This document shows positions 7,398 to 15,092 of a stretch of 41,318 nucleotides of DNA, in pieces. Where the stretch lies: contig JAPOSR010000027.1 of assembly GCA_026709625.1 (NCBI GenBank), forward strand, positions 318-41,635, in the 5' to 3' direction. The notes beneath the pieces were generated by a model that worked only from the letters and a program-made list of their open reading frames with translations, ran no database searches and had not been told where the DNA came from. Origin of the DNA: Chloroflexota bacterium (lineage in GTDB: Bacteria > Chloroflexota > Anaerolineae > Aggregatilineales > Phototrophicaceae). How positions within the stretch are numbered: position 1 is the first letter of the stretch; each line of letters starts with the position of its first letter. The position numbers and the translations under genes were made by a program.

Positions 7398-8774
7398 CTA
7401 CATGTCCGCGTCGAACTCAGCCCAGAATTCGTCGAGGATGGCTTGGCCCTCGGCAGCGGCTTCATTCAGCGCATCGGCTGCCGACTTCATGCCGAAGAAG
7501 GCTTCTTCGATGTGTCCGCGAATGACCTCGGCGATTTGTCCCTGCACGGGCGTGATGGGGATGGGCGTGTCGGTCGCCAAGCCCTCCAGCACGGTGCCCC
7601 AGTGCGGGTTGGCGTCATAATAAGCCGGGTTCTCGTTGCACTCTTTCACCGGCGCGGGCCGGCTCTGGGCAAAGAGAAAGGCGCAGCCACCCTGCGGATG
7701 CACGCCGATGAACTCGGCGAACTTGTAGGCGGCTTCTTGTATCTCTGGCGGGTGCGCGCGCGGGATCGTGTATGCCCAGCCGCCACTGAAACCATAGCCA
7801 GTGATGCCAGCGTGCGCGCCATCGGGGTTGTCGCCGTTGTAGGGACGAAGCATCACGCCCCAGTGGTCGGCATTGGCATAGCCATCGGGGTCGTTGTTGT
7901 TGTAATGTCCAAAGACCGAAGTGTTAATGGGCATGAAGGCCAACTGGTTGTCGTACCAGGGGTGGTCGCCTTCGGTGAAGGAGGTGTCTTGGAAGAAGTC
8001 GCGCTCGTTCTCGATCCCGCCATTGATGTCATTGGCGAAGCTCAGCATCCATGCCAAGGTCTCGATGCCTGCTTCGCTGTTGAACGTCAATGTGCGGGCG
8101 TCGTCCGAGACATATCTGCCGCCATTGGTATAGAGCCAGGACACAAATGCTTCATCCAGGTTGCTGGAGTGCATTTGGATGCCCATAACATCGATGCCCA
8201 GCGCGTCGCCCTGGGTGATGGCTTCGGCCATGGCTTGCATTTCCTGCCAAGTTTCGGGCGGGTTTTCGGCGTCAAAGCCGGCCTCGCGCAGCATCGTTTT
8301 GTTGTAGAGGAACATGCTGGTCAAACCGCCAGCTGTGGGCATAGGCAAGCCGTAGAGCTCGCCATTCCAATACTGAATGCCGACTTCGCCCGCATAGAAT
8401 ACATTGAGGTCGGTGCCCTGGTCTTCGACGAAGGCGTCGATGGGGATGATCAAGCCCTGGATGGCAAATTGATACGTCTCGGGGCGAGTGGTCATGATGA
8501 TGCTCGGCGGGTTGCTGCTGGCTGCGGCGGTGGCGAGCAGTTCGCTGCGGTTGTCCCAAGGCTGAACCTGGTTGATGACGCGGATGCAGGGGTTCTCCGC
8601 CTCGAAGTGCATAATCACTTCGTTCATCAGCGGCTCGCGGGCGGCGCCCCACCAATTCATGAACTCCAACTCGATGACATCGCCATCGCAATCTTGGGCG
8701 GCGGACGGCGCGGCAGCCAGCGTAAGCAGCATACCCAGCGCAAGAATGACGCGTAACAATCGTAGACTGTACAT
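7398..8774 (-). CDS. Extracellular sugar-binding protein of ABC operon 1
   Basis: A 458-residue family-1 solute-binding protein that captures sugar outside the membrane for the two downstream permeases. Residues 1-26 are a signal peptide (basic start, LALGMLLTLAA core, cleavage after SAA). No lipobox cysteine lies at the cleavage site, although a Cys follows at about 29. The body has the usual features: FMNWWGAAREPLMNEVIMHF near the mature N-terminus, a repeated aromatic binding cleft and a helical C-terminal lobe. GAGGAGG lies 8 bases before the ATG. The region upstream carries the palindrome at 8791-8805, which may be its operator. Confidence 0.9.
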   Translation of the reverse strand: MYSLRLLRVILALGMLLTLAAAPSAAQDCDGDVIELEFMNWWGAAREPLMNEVIMHFEAENPCIRVINQVQPWDNRSELLATAAASSNPPSIIMTTRPETYQFAIQGLIIPIDAFVEDQGTDLNVFYAGEVGIQYWNGELYGLPMPTAGGLTSMFLYNKTMLREAGFDAENPPETWQEMQAMAEAITQGDALGIDVMGIQMHSSNLDEAFVSWLYTNGGRYVSDDARTLTFNSEAGIETLAWMLSFANDINGGIENERDFFQDTSFTEGDHPWYDNQLAFMPINTSVFGHYNNNDPDGYANADHWGVMLRPYNGDNPDGAHAGITGYGFSGGWAYTIPRAHPPEIQEAAYKFAEFIGVHPQGGCAFLFAQSRPAPVKECNENPAYYDANPHWGTVLEGLATDTPIPITPVQGQIAEVIRGHIEEAFFGMKSAADALNEAAAEGQAILDEFWAEFDADM

Positions 8775-8790
8775 CGTGAAGCCTCCTCTG

Positions 8791-8805
8791 ATACTTTAGA
8801 AGTAT
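8791..8805. promoter_or_regulatory. Candidate operator palindrome upstream of sugar ABC operon 1
   Basis: ATACTT-TAG-AAGTAT is a perfect 6-bp inverted repeat centred about 24 bases before the start codon of the binding-protein gene. That is where a sugar-responsive repressor could sit. The regulator family is unknown. Confidence 0.35.
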
Positions 8806-8857
8806 TTGGCGAGTATGACTGTATCGCGTGGGCGCGGCAATGTCAAATAATGGGGGG

Positions 8858-8970
8858 ATGAATGCGGTGATATGGCAACTAAGTTCCCCCGGCCCCTTGC
8901 CCCCAGAACGAGAGAGGGGGGGCCTGCGTTTCCGCAGCAGGTTCGCCCCTCCCTCGCGGCGCGTTGGGTG
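8858..8970. repeat. Degenerate, inverted copy of the miniature element (copy C)
   Basis: Read on the minus strand this gives the GC-rich core of the element: GAGGGAGGGGC, a GCTGCGGAA arm, GTTCTGGGGGCAAGGGGCCG and GTTGCCATAT. It is followed by a decayed terminus (GCATTCAT). It lies in the divergent gap between sugar operon 1 and the esterase gene, so promoters on both sides have to work around it. Confidence 0.6.
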
Positions 8971-9032
8971 GTTGAGCAGGATGGGCGCGCTATACTCCAC
9001 CCTAGAATCGGCGTATGCAAAGGAATCCTGTC

Positions 9033-10004
9033 ATGCCAATTTTTGATATGCCTGTGGAAGATATGCGCGCCTACAAACCGCAGCGCAGCGAACCAGCCGA
9101 CTTCGACGATTTCTGGCGCGAGACTTTGTCTGAGGCTCGCCAGCATGACCTTGCCGCTACATTCGAGCCGATCGACAGCGGGCTGCAAACGATCGCCGCC
9201 TATGATGTAACCTTCGCGGGTTTTGGCGGAGCGCCCATAAAAGGCTGGTATCTCGTGCCGCGGCATCTGCCCGCCCCCTTGCCGGCTGTCGTGCAATACA
9301 TCGGTTATGGCGGCGGACGCGGCTATCCGCTGGAATGGTTGGAATTCCCCTCGGCCGGTTTCGCCCAGCTGGTGATGGACACGCGCGGACAAGGCGGCGT
9401 ATGGCGGCGCGGCGACACAGCCGACATGCCCAATGGCGCCAATCCAGCCGTGCCTGGTTATATGACCCAGGGCATCCTCGAACCGCGCAGCTATTATTAT
9501 CGCCGTCTCTACACCGACGCCGTGCGCGCAGTGGATGCGCTGCTGACGCGGGACGAGGTCGACAGCCAGCGCATCGCGGTTACCGGCATCAGCCAAGGCG
9601 GCGGCTTGAGCATTGCTGTGGCTGGCTTGCGCGATGATGTGGCATTCTGCTTGCCCGATGTGCCTTTTTTGCTGCATTTTCGGCGCGCAGTCGCTATCAC
9701 GCCCACCAACCCCTACCTAGAAATTGCCCGCTACCTGGCCACGCACCGCGACAAAATCGCCGTTGTTTTCAACACGCTGGCGTATTTTGACGGCGTCAAT
9801 TTTGCCGCGCGCATGCAGGCGGGCGCCTTGTACTCGGTAGGCATCATGGATACCGTCTGCCCGCCTTCAACAGTCTATGCCTCGTACAACCATGTGCGCA
9901 GCCAAAAGCGCATCGTAGAATATCCCTTCAACAATCATGAAGGTGGCGGCGCGCAGCATCTGCTGGAGAAAATCCGCTTCCTGCGCGAAATGTGGCCCGC
10001 ATGA
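9033..10004 (+). CDS. CE7-family acetyl esterase (acetyl xylan esterase/cephalosporin-C deacetylase-like)
   Basis: A 323-residue alpha/beta hydrolase of the AXE1 family, which removes acetyl groups from short xylo-oligosaccharides and related acetylated compounds, normally in the cytoplasm. The catalytic triad can be placed: Ser187 in GISQGGG, Asp273 in GIMDTVCPPST and His302 in NNHEGGG. The family RGQGG motif is at about 118-122. ATG 9033 is preferred because AAAGGA lies 8 bases upstream; an ATG at 9015 would add six residues. A TAGAAT box at 9003-9008 would start transcription just before 9015, giving a very short leader. Its stop overlaps the next start (ATGA). Confidence 0.9.
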   Translation: MPIFDMPVEDMRAYKPQRSEPADFDDFWRETLSEARQHDLAATFEPIDSGLQTIAAYDVTFAGFGGAPIKGWYLVPRHLPAPLPAVVQYIGYGGGRGYPLEWLEFPSAGFAQLVMDTRGQGGVWRRGDTADMPNGANPAVPGYMTQGILEPRSYYYRRLYTDAVRAVDALLTRDEVDSQRIAVTGISQGGGLSIAVAGLRDDVAFCLPDVPFLLHFRRAVAITPTNPYLEIARYLATHRDKIAVVFNTLAYFDGVNFAARMQAGALYSVGIMDTVCPPSTVYASYNHVRSQKRIVEYPFNNHEGGGAQHLLEKIRFLREMWPA

Positions 10005-10837
10005 GCCAGACGCAGGTTGTCATCCTCGGCAGCGGCACGCCCAATGCCGACCCCGACCGGGTCAGCGCCAGCCTGGCTGTGGTGGTCGCTGGGCAGCCCT
10101 ACCTGGTCGATTGCGGGCATGGCGCGGTGCAGCGGGTGGTCGAGGCGCGGGCTATGGGAAAAATCGCCTGGGATACGACTGACTTGACGCGCCTCTTCGT
10201 CACGCACCTGCATGCCGACCACACTGTCGGCCTGCCCGACCTGCTGTATACACCTTGGATCCACGAACGCGAATCGCCCTTGCAAGCCATTGGCCCGCGC
10301 GGGCTGGCGGATATGGCGCGGCACATCGAACTGGCTTACAGCGAAAATATCCGCGAGCATCGCAAAGCCCACCCCAGCAGCGCGGACGGCTGCAAAATAA
10401 TCGTGCGCGAGGTGGACGGCGGCTGCGTATATGCAGATGACCAGCTGACCGTGCAGGCGCTGGCAGCCAACCATGGCGGCCTCGCAGCGCTCAGCTACAA
10501 GTTCGAAACGCCCGCTGGCGCGATCGTCCTATCCGGCGATACCAAGCCGGTGGATGGCTTTGCAGACTGGGCGCGCGGCTGCGACCTGCTGGTGCACGAA
10601 GTCTATTCGGCGCGGCGATTCGCTTTGCGTCCACCAGCCTGGCAAGCCTATCATTCGCGCGCGCACACTTCGAGCGATGAACTGGCGGCGCTGGCGACTG
10701 CTGTGCAGCCCAAGCGACTCGTGCTGACGCATCAGTTGTTTTGGGGACAGACGCCCGCCCAGCTGGTGGCCGAGGTGCAGCGCGCCTATGCCGGCGAAGT
10801 CATCAGCGCCAGCGACCTGGATGTGTATGCGCTATAA
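10001..10837 (+). CDS. Metallo-beta-lactamase-fold hydrolase (RNase Z/arylsulfatase-like)
   Basis: A 278-residue MBL-fold enzyme with the dinuclear metal motif HLHADH at 69-74, an early GSGTPN loop, SGDT with a metal-bridging Asp at about residue 184, and a closing VLTHQLFW histidine. The GSGTP start and overall length match the RNase Z-like/arylsulfatase branch, whose members hydrolyse RNA, sulfate esters or phosphodiesters. The ATG at 10001 overlaps the esterase stop by four bases, so the two are translationally coupled. That pairing suggests a metabolic hydrolase rather than tRNA 3' processing, but this is inference. Confidence 0.82.
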   Translation: MSQTQVVILGSGTPNADPDRVSASLAVVVAGQPYLVDCGHGAVQRVVEARAMGKIAWDTTDLTRLFVTHLHADHTVGLPDLLYTPWIHERESPLQAIGPRGLADMARHIELAYSENIREHRKAHPSSADGCKIIVREVDGGCVYADDQLTVQALAANHGGLAALSYKFETPAGAIVLSGDTKPVDGFADWARGCDLLVHEVYSARRFALRPPAWQAYHSRAHTSSDELAALATAVQPKRLVLTHQLFWGQTPAQLVAEVQRAYAGEVISASDLDVYAL

Positions 10838-10927
10838 GCGCGCAGCGAATGGCGCTTGTTGTGATGAAGGGAATAACGCTCGGCAAACATGCGACAGTCG
10901 GGCTTCATGCGACCATACAAACACCAA

Positions 10928-10947
10928 AATAGAACTTTTGTTCTATT
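10928..10947. promoter_or_regulatory. LexA (SOS) box-like palindrome upstream of the terminase pair
   Basis: AATAGAAC-TTTT-GTTCTATT has perfect 8-bp arms around a 4-base spacer. Its core GAAC-N4-GTTC at 10932-10943 is the Gram-positive LexA/DinR operator consensus, also reported for a green non-sulfur bacterium. It sits about 130 bases before the terS start codon. No T run follows, so it is a poor terminator. Whether this organism's LexA uses the same box is not known from the window. Confidence 0.5.
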
Positions 10948-10962
10948 CAATAAGCGAGACTG

Positions 10963-11036
10963 AAGAGATGCTCAGGCGCGGACGGATGCCAAGCCGGAGC
11001 CGTTGTCAGCCGGAGGGCGAGTTTTGAGCATCTCTT
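10963..11036 (+). other. Long hairpin with a structured apical region before terS
   Basis: AAGAGATGCTCA (10963-10974) and TGAGCATCTCTT (11025-11036) form a perfect 12-bp stem around 50 bases. Those bases contain repeated GCCGGA and further short complementary stretches. The right arm runs into TTTT at 11035-11038. This could be a leader RNA or attenuator for the terminase genes, a small RNA, or a terminator for the upstream MBL gene. I could not match it to a known RNA class by eye. Confidence 0.45.
11007..11024 (+). repeat. Left direct repeat flanking the terminase module
   Basis: CAGCCGG followed by AGGGCGAGTTT. The same 18 bases, with an extra CGC in the middle, recur at 12661-12681 immediately after the terL stop. 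This is a possible cassette boundary or attachment-like repeat. It lies inside the apical part of the hairpin at 10963-11036. Confidence 0.35.
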
Positions 11037-11075
11037 TTAGTTTGTCCGCCGGGCGCAAGCGCAGAGGAGCTGCTT

Positions 11076-11717
11076 ATGTCGCGCCGTTATGCGCTGGAAA
11101 CCAAGATCGACGCGCTCGACCAGATCGACCAGCATGATGGCGATGCCGCCCTGGTCGGCGATGTGCTGGAAATCCCGTTGGCGACTCTGCGCAGTTGGCT
11201 GGCGAAAGAAAGCGATTTGCGGCGCGCGTATGACCTGCGGCGGCAGCGTCAATACGACCGGCTGAAGCGCGAGCTGCAAAGCGACATGCTGTTGCGCGGC
11301 AAAGCTGTTTTGGCGCAGCTCGATGCTGAACGACTGGCAAAAGCGCCACTCAACCAACTGACAGCCGCCCTGGGCAGCTTGGTGACCCATGCCTTGAAAC
11401 TGGAGGAGGCGACACAAGCCCGTGCCGAAGACGACGAGCGCGTCATTCGAATCGAGTACTATTACGATGATCAGGTCCAGGATGCTCCACCCTGGGCAGG
11501 CGCGAGTGATGGACAGCCCCGCGCGGTTCAAAGTGGTGGCTTGCGGACGCCGCTGGGGCAAGACCGAGCTGGGCAAAACGGCGCTGCTGCGGATGGCGCT
11601 GCAACACCAGCGGCGCGCATGGTGGCTGGCACCCACCATCATGATGGCCAGCCAGGTATGGCGCGATCTGAAAAGCAGTCTGCACAGCCTGAAGTACGCC
11701 AGCATAAGCGAAACTGA
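11076..11717 (+). CDS. Terminase small subunit-like protein
   Basis: The N-terminal half looks like a phage terminase small subunit, which binds the packaging site on DNA. Residues about 25-47 form a helix-turn-helix (ALVGDVLEIPLATLRSWLAK), followed by long charged helices to about residue 125 that would make the oligomerisation core. GAGGAG lies 6 bases before the ATG. The frame stays open to 11717, but from about 11467 it overlaps the terminase large subunit gene. The last 80 or so residues are low-complexity (Gly, Ala, Gln) and read like a shadow of terL. Either the protein carries a non-conserved tail or the true stop was lost by a small indel. Small subunits are poorly conserved, so the call leans on the neighbour. 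Confidence 0.6.
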   Translation: MSRRYALETKIDALDQIDQHDGDAALVGDVLEIPLATLRSWLAKESDLRRAYDLRRQRQYDRLKRELQSDMLLRGKAVLAQLDAERLAKAPLNQLTAALGSLVTHALKLEEATQARAEDDERVIRIEYYYDDQVQDAPPWAGASDGQPRAVQSGGLRTPLGQDRAGQNGAAADGAATPAARMVAGTHHHDGQPGMARSEKQSAQPEVRQHKRN

Positions 11718-12660
11718 GAAGCGCGTTGATATCGCTGGCGGCGGCATGATCGCCGTGCGCAGCGCGCACCATCCCGACAGCCTGCGCGGCGAAGGGCTCG
11801 ACCTGGCGGTGCTGGACGAAGCCGCCTATATGCAGCCGCGCGTCTGGCACGAGATTGTGCGCCCCATGTTGACGAGCACACGAGGCAGCGCGCTCTTCCT
11901 CAGTACGCCGCTGGGCAAAAACTGGTTCTACGATCTGTTTCGCATCGGCATGGACAGCGCGGAAGACGAATACGCCGCCTTCCACTTCAGCACAGCCAGC
12001 AACCCGCTCATCGCCGCCGCCGAGCTGGAAAGCATTCGCCGGCGCACGCCAGAGCCTGTCTGGCGCATGGAATATCTCGCCCACTTCAGCGACGAAAGCG
12101 GCGCGGTGTTTCGCGGGATTCGCCAGGCTGTACAGCCGCTGCGCCAAAGCGGGCCAATCGCCGGACACAGGTATATCGCCGGCATCGACTGGGGACGCAG
12201 TCATGATTTCACCGCTATCGCCATCATCGACGCGACAGAGCGGCGGCTGGTGGCGCTGGACCGCTTCAACGAGATCGGCTGGGGGCTGCAACGTGGGCGG
12301 TTGCGAGCGTTGGCGCAGCGCTGGGGAACGCAGGTTATCTGGGCGGAGAGCAACAGCATCGGCGCGCCCAATATCGAAGCGCTGCAAGCCGAGAGCCTGC
12401 CCGTGCGCGGCTTTGCCACCACCGCCAAGAGCAAATCGCCGCTCATCGAGTCGCTGGCGCTGGCGCTCGAACGCCGCCAGTTGTCGCTGCTGGACGACCC
12501 CGTGCTGCTGGGCGAGCTGGCCAGTTATGCGCTGGAGCGGCTGCCGGGCGGTGGCTATCGCTACAGCGCGCCGGCTGGCATGCACGACGACACGGTCATC
12601 GCGCTGGCGCTGGCTTGGCACGGGGTGATGAGCAGCGGCGCTCGCTTCGACTTCGCATGA
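11467..12660 (+). CDS. Terminase large subunit, intact ATPase and nuclease
   Basis: TerL is the ATP-driven DNA packaging motor and headful nuclease of tailed phages. Residues are numbered from ATG 11467. Walker A is CGRRWGKT (26-33), Walker B LAVLDEAA (113-120), and the coupling motif STPLG is at about 146-150. The RNase H-fold nuclease acids are Asp241 in GIDWGRSHD, Glu294 in WAESNS and the Asp pair at about 374-375 in MHDDT. All catalytic residues are present, so this is not an obviously decayed copy. ATG 11482 and 11422 are alternative starts. The N-terminal LHPGQARV..SPARFKVVACGRRWGKT pattern is typical. No portal, protease, capsid, tail, integrase or lysis gene lies on either side. GTAs and satellites also use TerL, and a prophage remnant is possible. 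Confidence 0.9.
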   Translation: MIRSRMLHPGQARVMDSPARFKVVACGRRWGKTELGKTALLRMALQHQRRAWWLAPTIMMASQVWRDLKSSLHSLKYASISETEKRVDIAGGGMIAVRSAHHPDSLRGEGLDLAVLDEAAYMQPRVWHEIVRPMLTSTRGSALFLSTPLGKNWFYDLFRIGMDSAEDEYAAFHFSTASNPLIAAAELESIRRRTPEPVWRMEYLAHFSDESGAVFRGIRQAVQPLRQSGPIAGHRYIAGIDWGRSHDFTAIAIIDATERRLVALDRFNEIGWGLQRGRLRALAQRWGTQVIWAESNSIGAPNIEALQAESLPVRGFATTAKSKSPLIESLALALERRQLSLLDDPVLLGELASYALERLPGGGYRYSAPAGMHDDTVIALALAWHGVMSSGARFDFA

Positions 12661-12681
12661 CAGCCGGCGCAGGGCGAGTTT
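12661..12681 (+). repeat. Right direct repeat flanking the terminase module
   Basis: CAGCCGG-CGC-AGGGCGAGTTT starts at the first base after the terL stop. It matches 11007-11024 in 18 of 18 positions apart from a 3-base insertion. Confidence 0.35.
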
Positions 12682-12722
12682 GCCAAAGCAAGCCCCCCTT
12701 GCGTCTTGGCGGCTAGGGTTTT
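12682..12722 (+). terminator. Probable terminator after terL
   Basis: GCCAA-A-GCAAG pairs with CTTGC-GTC-TTGGC across a C-rich loop (12682-12710), and a TTTT run follows within 12 bases. It closes the terminase module before the peptidase gene. Confidence 0.4.
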
Positions 12723-12805
12723 GCTTGGTTCGACTTCATTGAGCGTCTGCGGTGGCTATCGGGGCTGTGGTAAAATGCGGCGAAACCCGGCGCAAGGACA
12801 CCATA

Positions 12806-13861
12806 ATGTACAATCCCAAGGCACATCTAAAGCGGCTGGTCGAGACGCACGCGCCTAGTGGCTACGAAACGCCAGTGGCGGAATTGCTGCGCGATGAATG
12901 GGCAGCGCTCGTGGACGAATTCGCAAGCGACCGACTGGGCAGTCTGATCGGCATCAAACGTGGGCATGGCGGCGGCCGCAAGATCATGCTGGCGGCGCAT
13001 ATGGACGAGATCGGCTTGATGGTGCGCGAGATTGTCGATGGCTTTGTCTTTGTGCACCGCATCAGCGGCATCGACCCGCGCGTGATGCTGGCGCAGCCGG
13101 TTTTGGTGCATGGCAAGCGCGTTTTGCCTGGCGTCGTCGCCACCATGCCACCGCACATGCTGACAGCCAGCGACCGCAAACACTATCCGCCTATCGATGC
13201 GCTGGTGGTCGATCTGGGTTTGCCGGCGCGCGAGGTCGAGCAGATCGTGCAGATTGGCGACCTGGTTACGATGGACGCGCCTATGATCGAACTCAAGGGG
13301 CGGCTGGCGGCATCCAAAGCCATGGACGACCGCGCCTGCATCGCCGCCATCACCACCTGCCTAGAGCTGCTGCGCGGCATGCGGCACGAGTGGGATGTGT
13401 ACGCGGCGGCCACGGTGCAAGAAGAAGTCGGCTTGCGCGGCGCAACCACCGCCGCCAACCACATCCAGCCGGATTGCGCAATCGCCCTGGATGTAGGCTT
13501 CGCCGAGCAGCCGGGCGTAGCCAACGGCGCCAGGCTGGGCGAGGGACCGCAACTGGGCATCGGCGCGAATTTTCATCCCAAACTGGTCAAACGGCTGCAA
13601 GAGGTCGCCGCCTATCACGACATCGGCTGGCAGCACGACATCATGCCGGCGCGCAGCGGCACCGATGCATGGGCGATCCAGGTTGCGCGCGCGGGCGTCC
13701 CGACTGCCCTGCTGAGCATCCCCTTGCGCAACATGCACTCGCCAGTCGAGACTCTGGACATAAAAGACATCGAACGCTGTGGACGGCTGCTGGCGCATTT
13801 CATCTGCGCGCTGGATGACGACTTTGTGGAGTACCTGTCGCTGCTGCCGGCGCTGGACTGA
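12806..13861 (+). CDS. M42-family metallo-aminopeptidase (glutamyl aminopeptidase/deblocking-like)
   Basis: A 351-residue cytosolic peptidase that trims N-terminal residues from peptides using two metal ions. The ligands and catalytic residues are in order: His65 and Asp67 in AAHMDEIG, Asp174-Asp175 in KAMDDRA, Glu206-Glu207 in VQEEVGL, Asp229 in ALDVGF and the final His in NMHSPVE. The length matches the family. AAGGA lies 7 bases before ATG 12806. An upstream in-frame ATG at 12752 would add 18 residues without family counterpart. Some M42 members act on carbohydrate (cellulase-like annotations), but peptidase activity is the well-founded role. Confidence 0.92.
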   Translation: MYNPKAHLKRLVETHAPSGYETPVAELLRDEWAALVDEFASDRLGSLIGIKRGHGGGRKIMLAAHMDEIGLMVREIVDGFVFVHRISGIDPRVMLAQPVLVHGKRVLPGVVATMPPHMLTASDRKHYPPIDALVVDLGLPAREVEQIVQIGDLVTMDAPMIELKGRLAASKAMDDRACIAAITTCLELLRGMRHEWDVYAAATVQEEVGLRGATTAANHIQPDCAIALDVGFAEQPGVANGARLGEGPQLGIGANFHPKLVKRLQEVAAYHDIGWQHDIMPARSGTDAWAIQVARAGVPTALLSIPLRNMHSPVETLDIKDIERCGRLLAHFICALDDDFVEYLSLLPALD

Positions 13862-14020
13862 TTCCAGGTGATGCCGCGCAAATGCGTTTTGCCATAATCT
13901 GCATCCGCAACACAACCAAGAAAGCCAGCCAACCGCCAAGACGCAACGAAGAAAAAGGCTCATTGCGCAGGCAGCCGCGGGAGCCTGCCCTGTCTATGCC
14001 CTCTGTGGCGCATAGTTGTT

Positions 14021-15058
14021 TCACGACTCGCTTGCGCCCGCTGGCATCAATTCAAGTCCAGCCAACTCCAGCGCATTCAGCGAAAACGGCAGCTGCGGGC
14101 TTGTGCCAAAGCCCAGACTGAATTGATTCCAATTGGTGACATACAGCCGCGCGCGTTCCGCATCCAGCGCCACATCGCTCGCGCCACGAAAGTCGCGCGC
14201 CAGCATCACCAGTTCGCCATTTTGCAGCCGCGCCGCCCGATTCCAGCCCAGCAGAGCCAGATAGACCTCGCCATCAGCCGCGACATCGATGCCATCAAAG
14301 CCATAGCCGCGCTCATCGCCGTCGACAAACAGCCGCTCGCTCGCGGCAGGCGCATCCACAGGCACGCGGAATATGGCGTCGTTGGCGCTGTCGGTGACCA
14401 GCAGAGCGTGGCGAAGACTGTCATAAGCCAAGCCGGTCGGGGCAGCGCTGGCCTCATCTGGCTGCCAAAACAGGTCGAGGCGGCGCTGGCTTGGGGCATA
14501 ACGCAGCACACGCGGCGGGTCGCGGTCGCTGATGTAGATGATGCCATCGCGAGCGACTGCGATATCATCGGGCAGCATAAGGCCGTCGCGGCGGCTTGGC
14601 GGAATGTTCACAATCGCCTCGAGCCGCCCCGCTTCGTAACGCCAGACGACCGCCCCCTGCGCATCCAGCGGCGCAACGCGGTCAAGGATGTAGAGCGCGC
14701 CCGCGGCCATATCCAGCCCGCTGACCGAGCCAATGCCTTCATCGGCTGCGAGGATCTCGCGCGCTGCGCCAGCAGGGTCAATCGCCCAGACCGCGCCAGT
14801 CTTGTAACTGCCTGTATAGACCGTGCCATCCTGCGCCAACGCCAGCGCCGCCGGATAGGCATCATCGCCTGGCAGCGCCACAAATTCACGCACAGCGACC
14901 CCCTCAGCGACAGCGAGCGGCAGGGAACGCGGAGCGCTGCCCACAACAAACCAAGTCATCGCCACAATCAGCACAGCGCCGATCAACAAGGTCAACAGCA
15001 GAAAGAACGCTGCGCGCAGGCGAGCGCGGCGGGCGGATTGCGCCGTGGTTTCGGTCAC
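14021..15058 (-). CDS. Membrane-anchored SMP-30/NHL-type beta-propeller protein
   Basis: A 345-residue protein with a cytoplasmic Arg-rich start, one membrane helix (about 16-40) and an extracellular six-bladed propeller. The blade repeats include AYPAALALAQDGTVYTG, LPDDIAVARDGIIYISDRD, GLAYDSLRHALLVTDSAND and FDGIDVAADGEVYLALL. The SMP-30/gluconolactonase and strictosidine-synthase-like families share this pattern. They hydrolyse sugar lactones or simply bind ligand. The Asn and Glu metal ligands of true gluconolactonases are not clearly conserved here, so enzymatic activity is uncertain. It is convergent to the M42 gene. Repeat copy D lies about 35 bases upstream of its start. Confidence 0.7.
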   Translation of the reverse strand: MTETTAQSARRARLRAAFFLLLTLLIGAVLIVAMTWFVVGSAPRSLPLAVAEGVAVREFVALPGDDAYPAALALAQDGTVYTGSYKTGAVWAIDPAGAAREILAADEGIGSVSGLDMAAGALYILDRVAPLDAQGAVVWRYEAGRLEAIVNIPPSRRDGLMLPDDIAVARDGIIYISDRDPPRVLRYAPSQRRLDLFWQPDEASAAPTGLAYDSLRHALLVTDSANDAIFRVPVDAPAASERLFVDGDERGYGFDGIDVAADGEVYLALLGWNRAARLQNGELVMLARDFRGASDVALDAERARLYVTNWNQFSLGFGTSPQLPFSLNALELAGLELMPAGASES

Positions 15059-15092
15059 GATTCAGTCCAGCGACATTGGCGGACGGGTGGGG

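Noticed and set aside
7443..8756. Long open frame on the plus strand opposite the sugar-binding protein gene
   Set aside because: It mirrors the codons of the real gene on the other strand in GC-rich DNA. It has no signal peptide, domain or ribosome-binding site, and the minus-strand protein has all family features.
10963..11036. A known riboswitch or self-cleaving ribozyme upstream of terS
   Set aside because: I compared the conserved cores that I remember (cobalamin, TPP, fluoride, hammerhead, twister) and found no convincing match. It is reported only as a structured hairpin.
11443..12621. Long minus-strand frame opposite terL
   Set aside because: The plus strand carries all ATPase and nuclease motifs, and the minus-strand translation has no domain.
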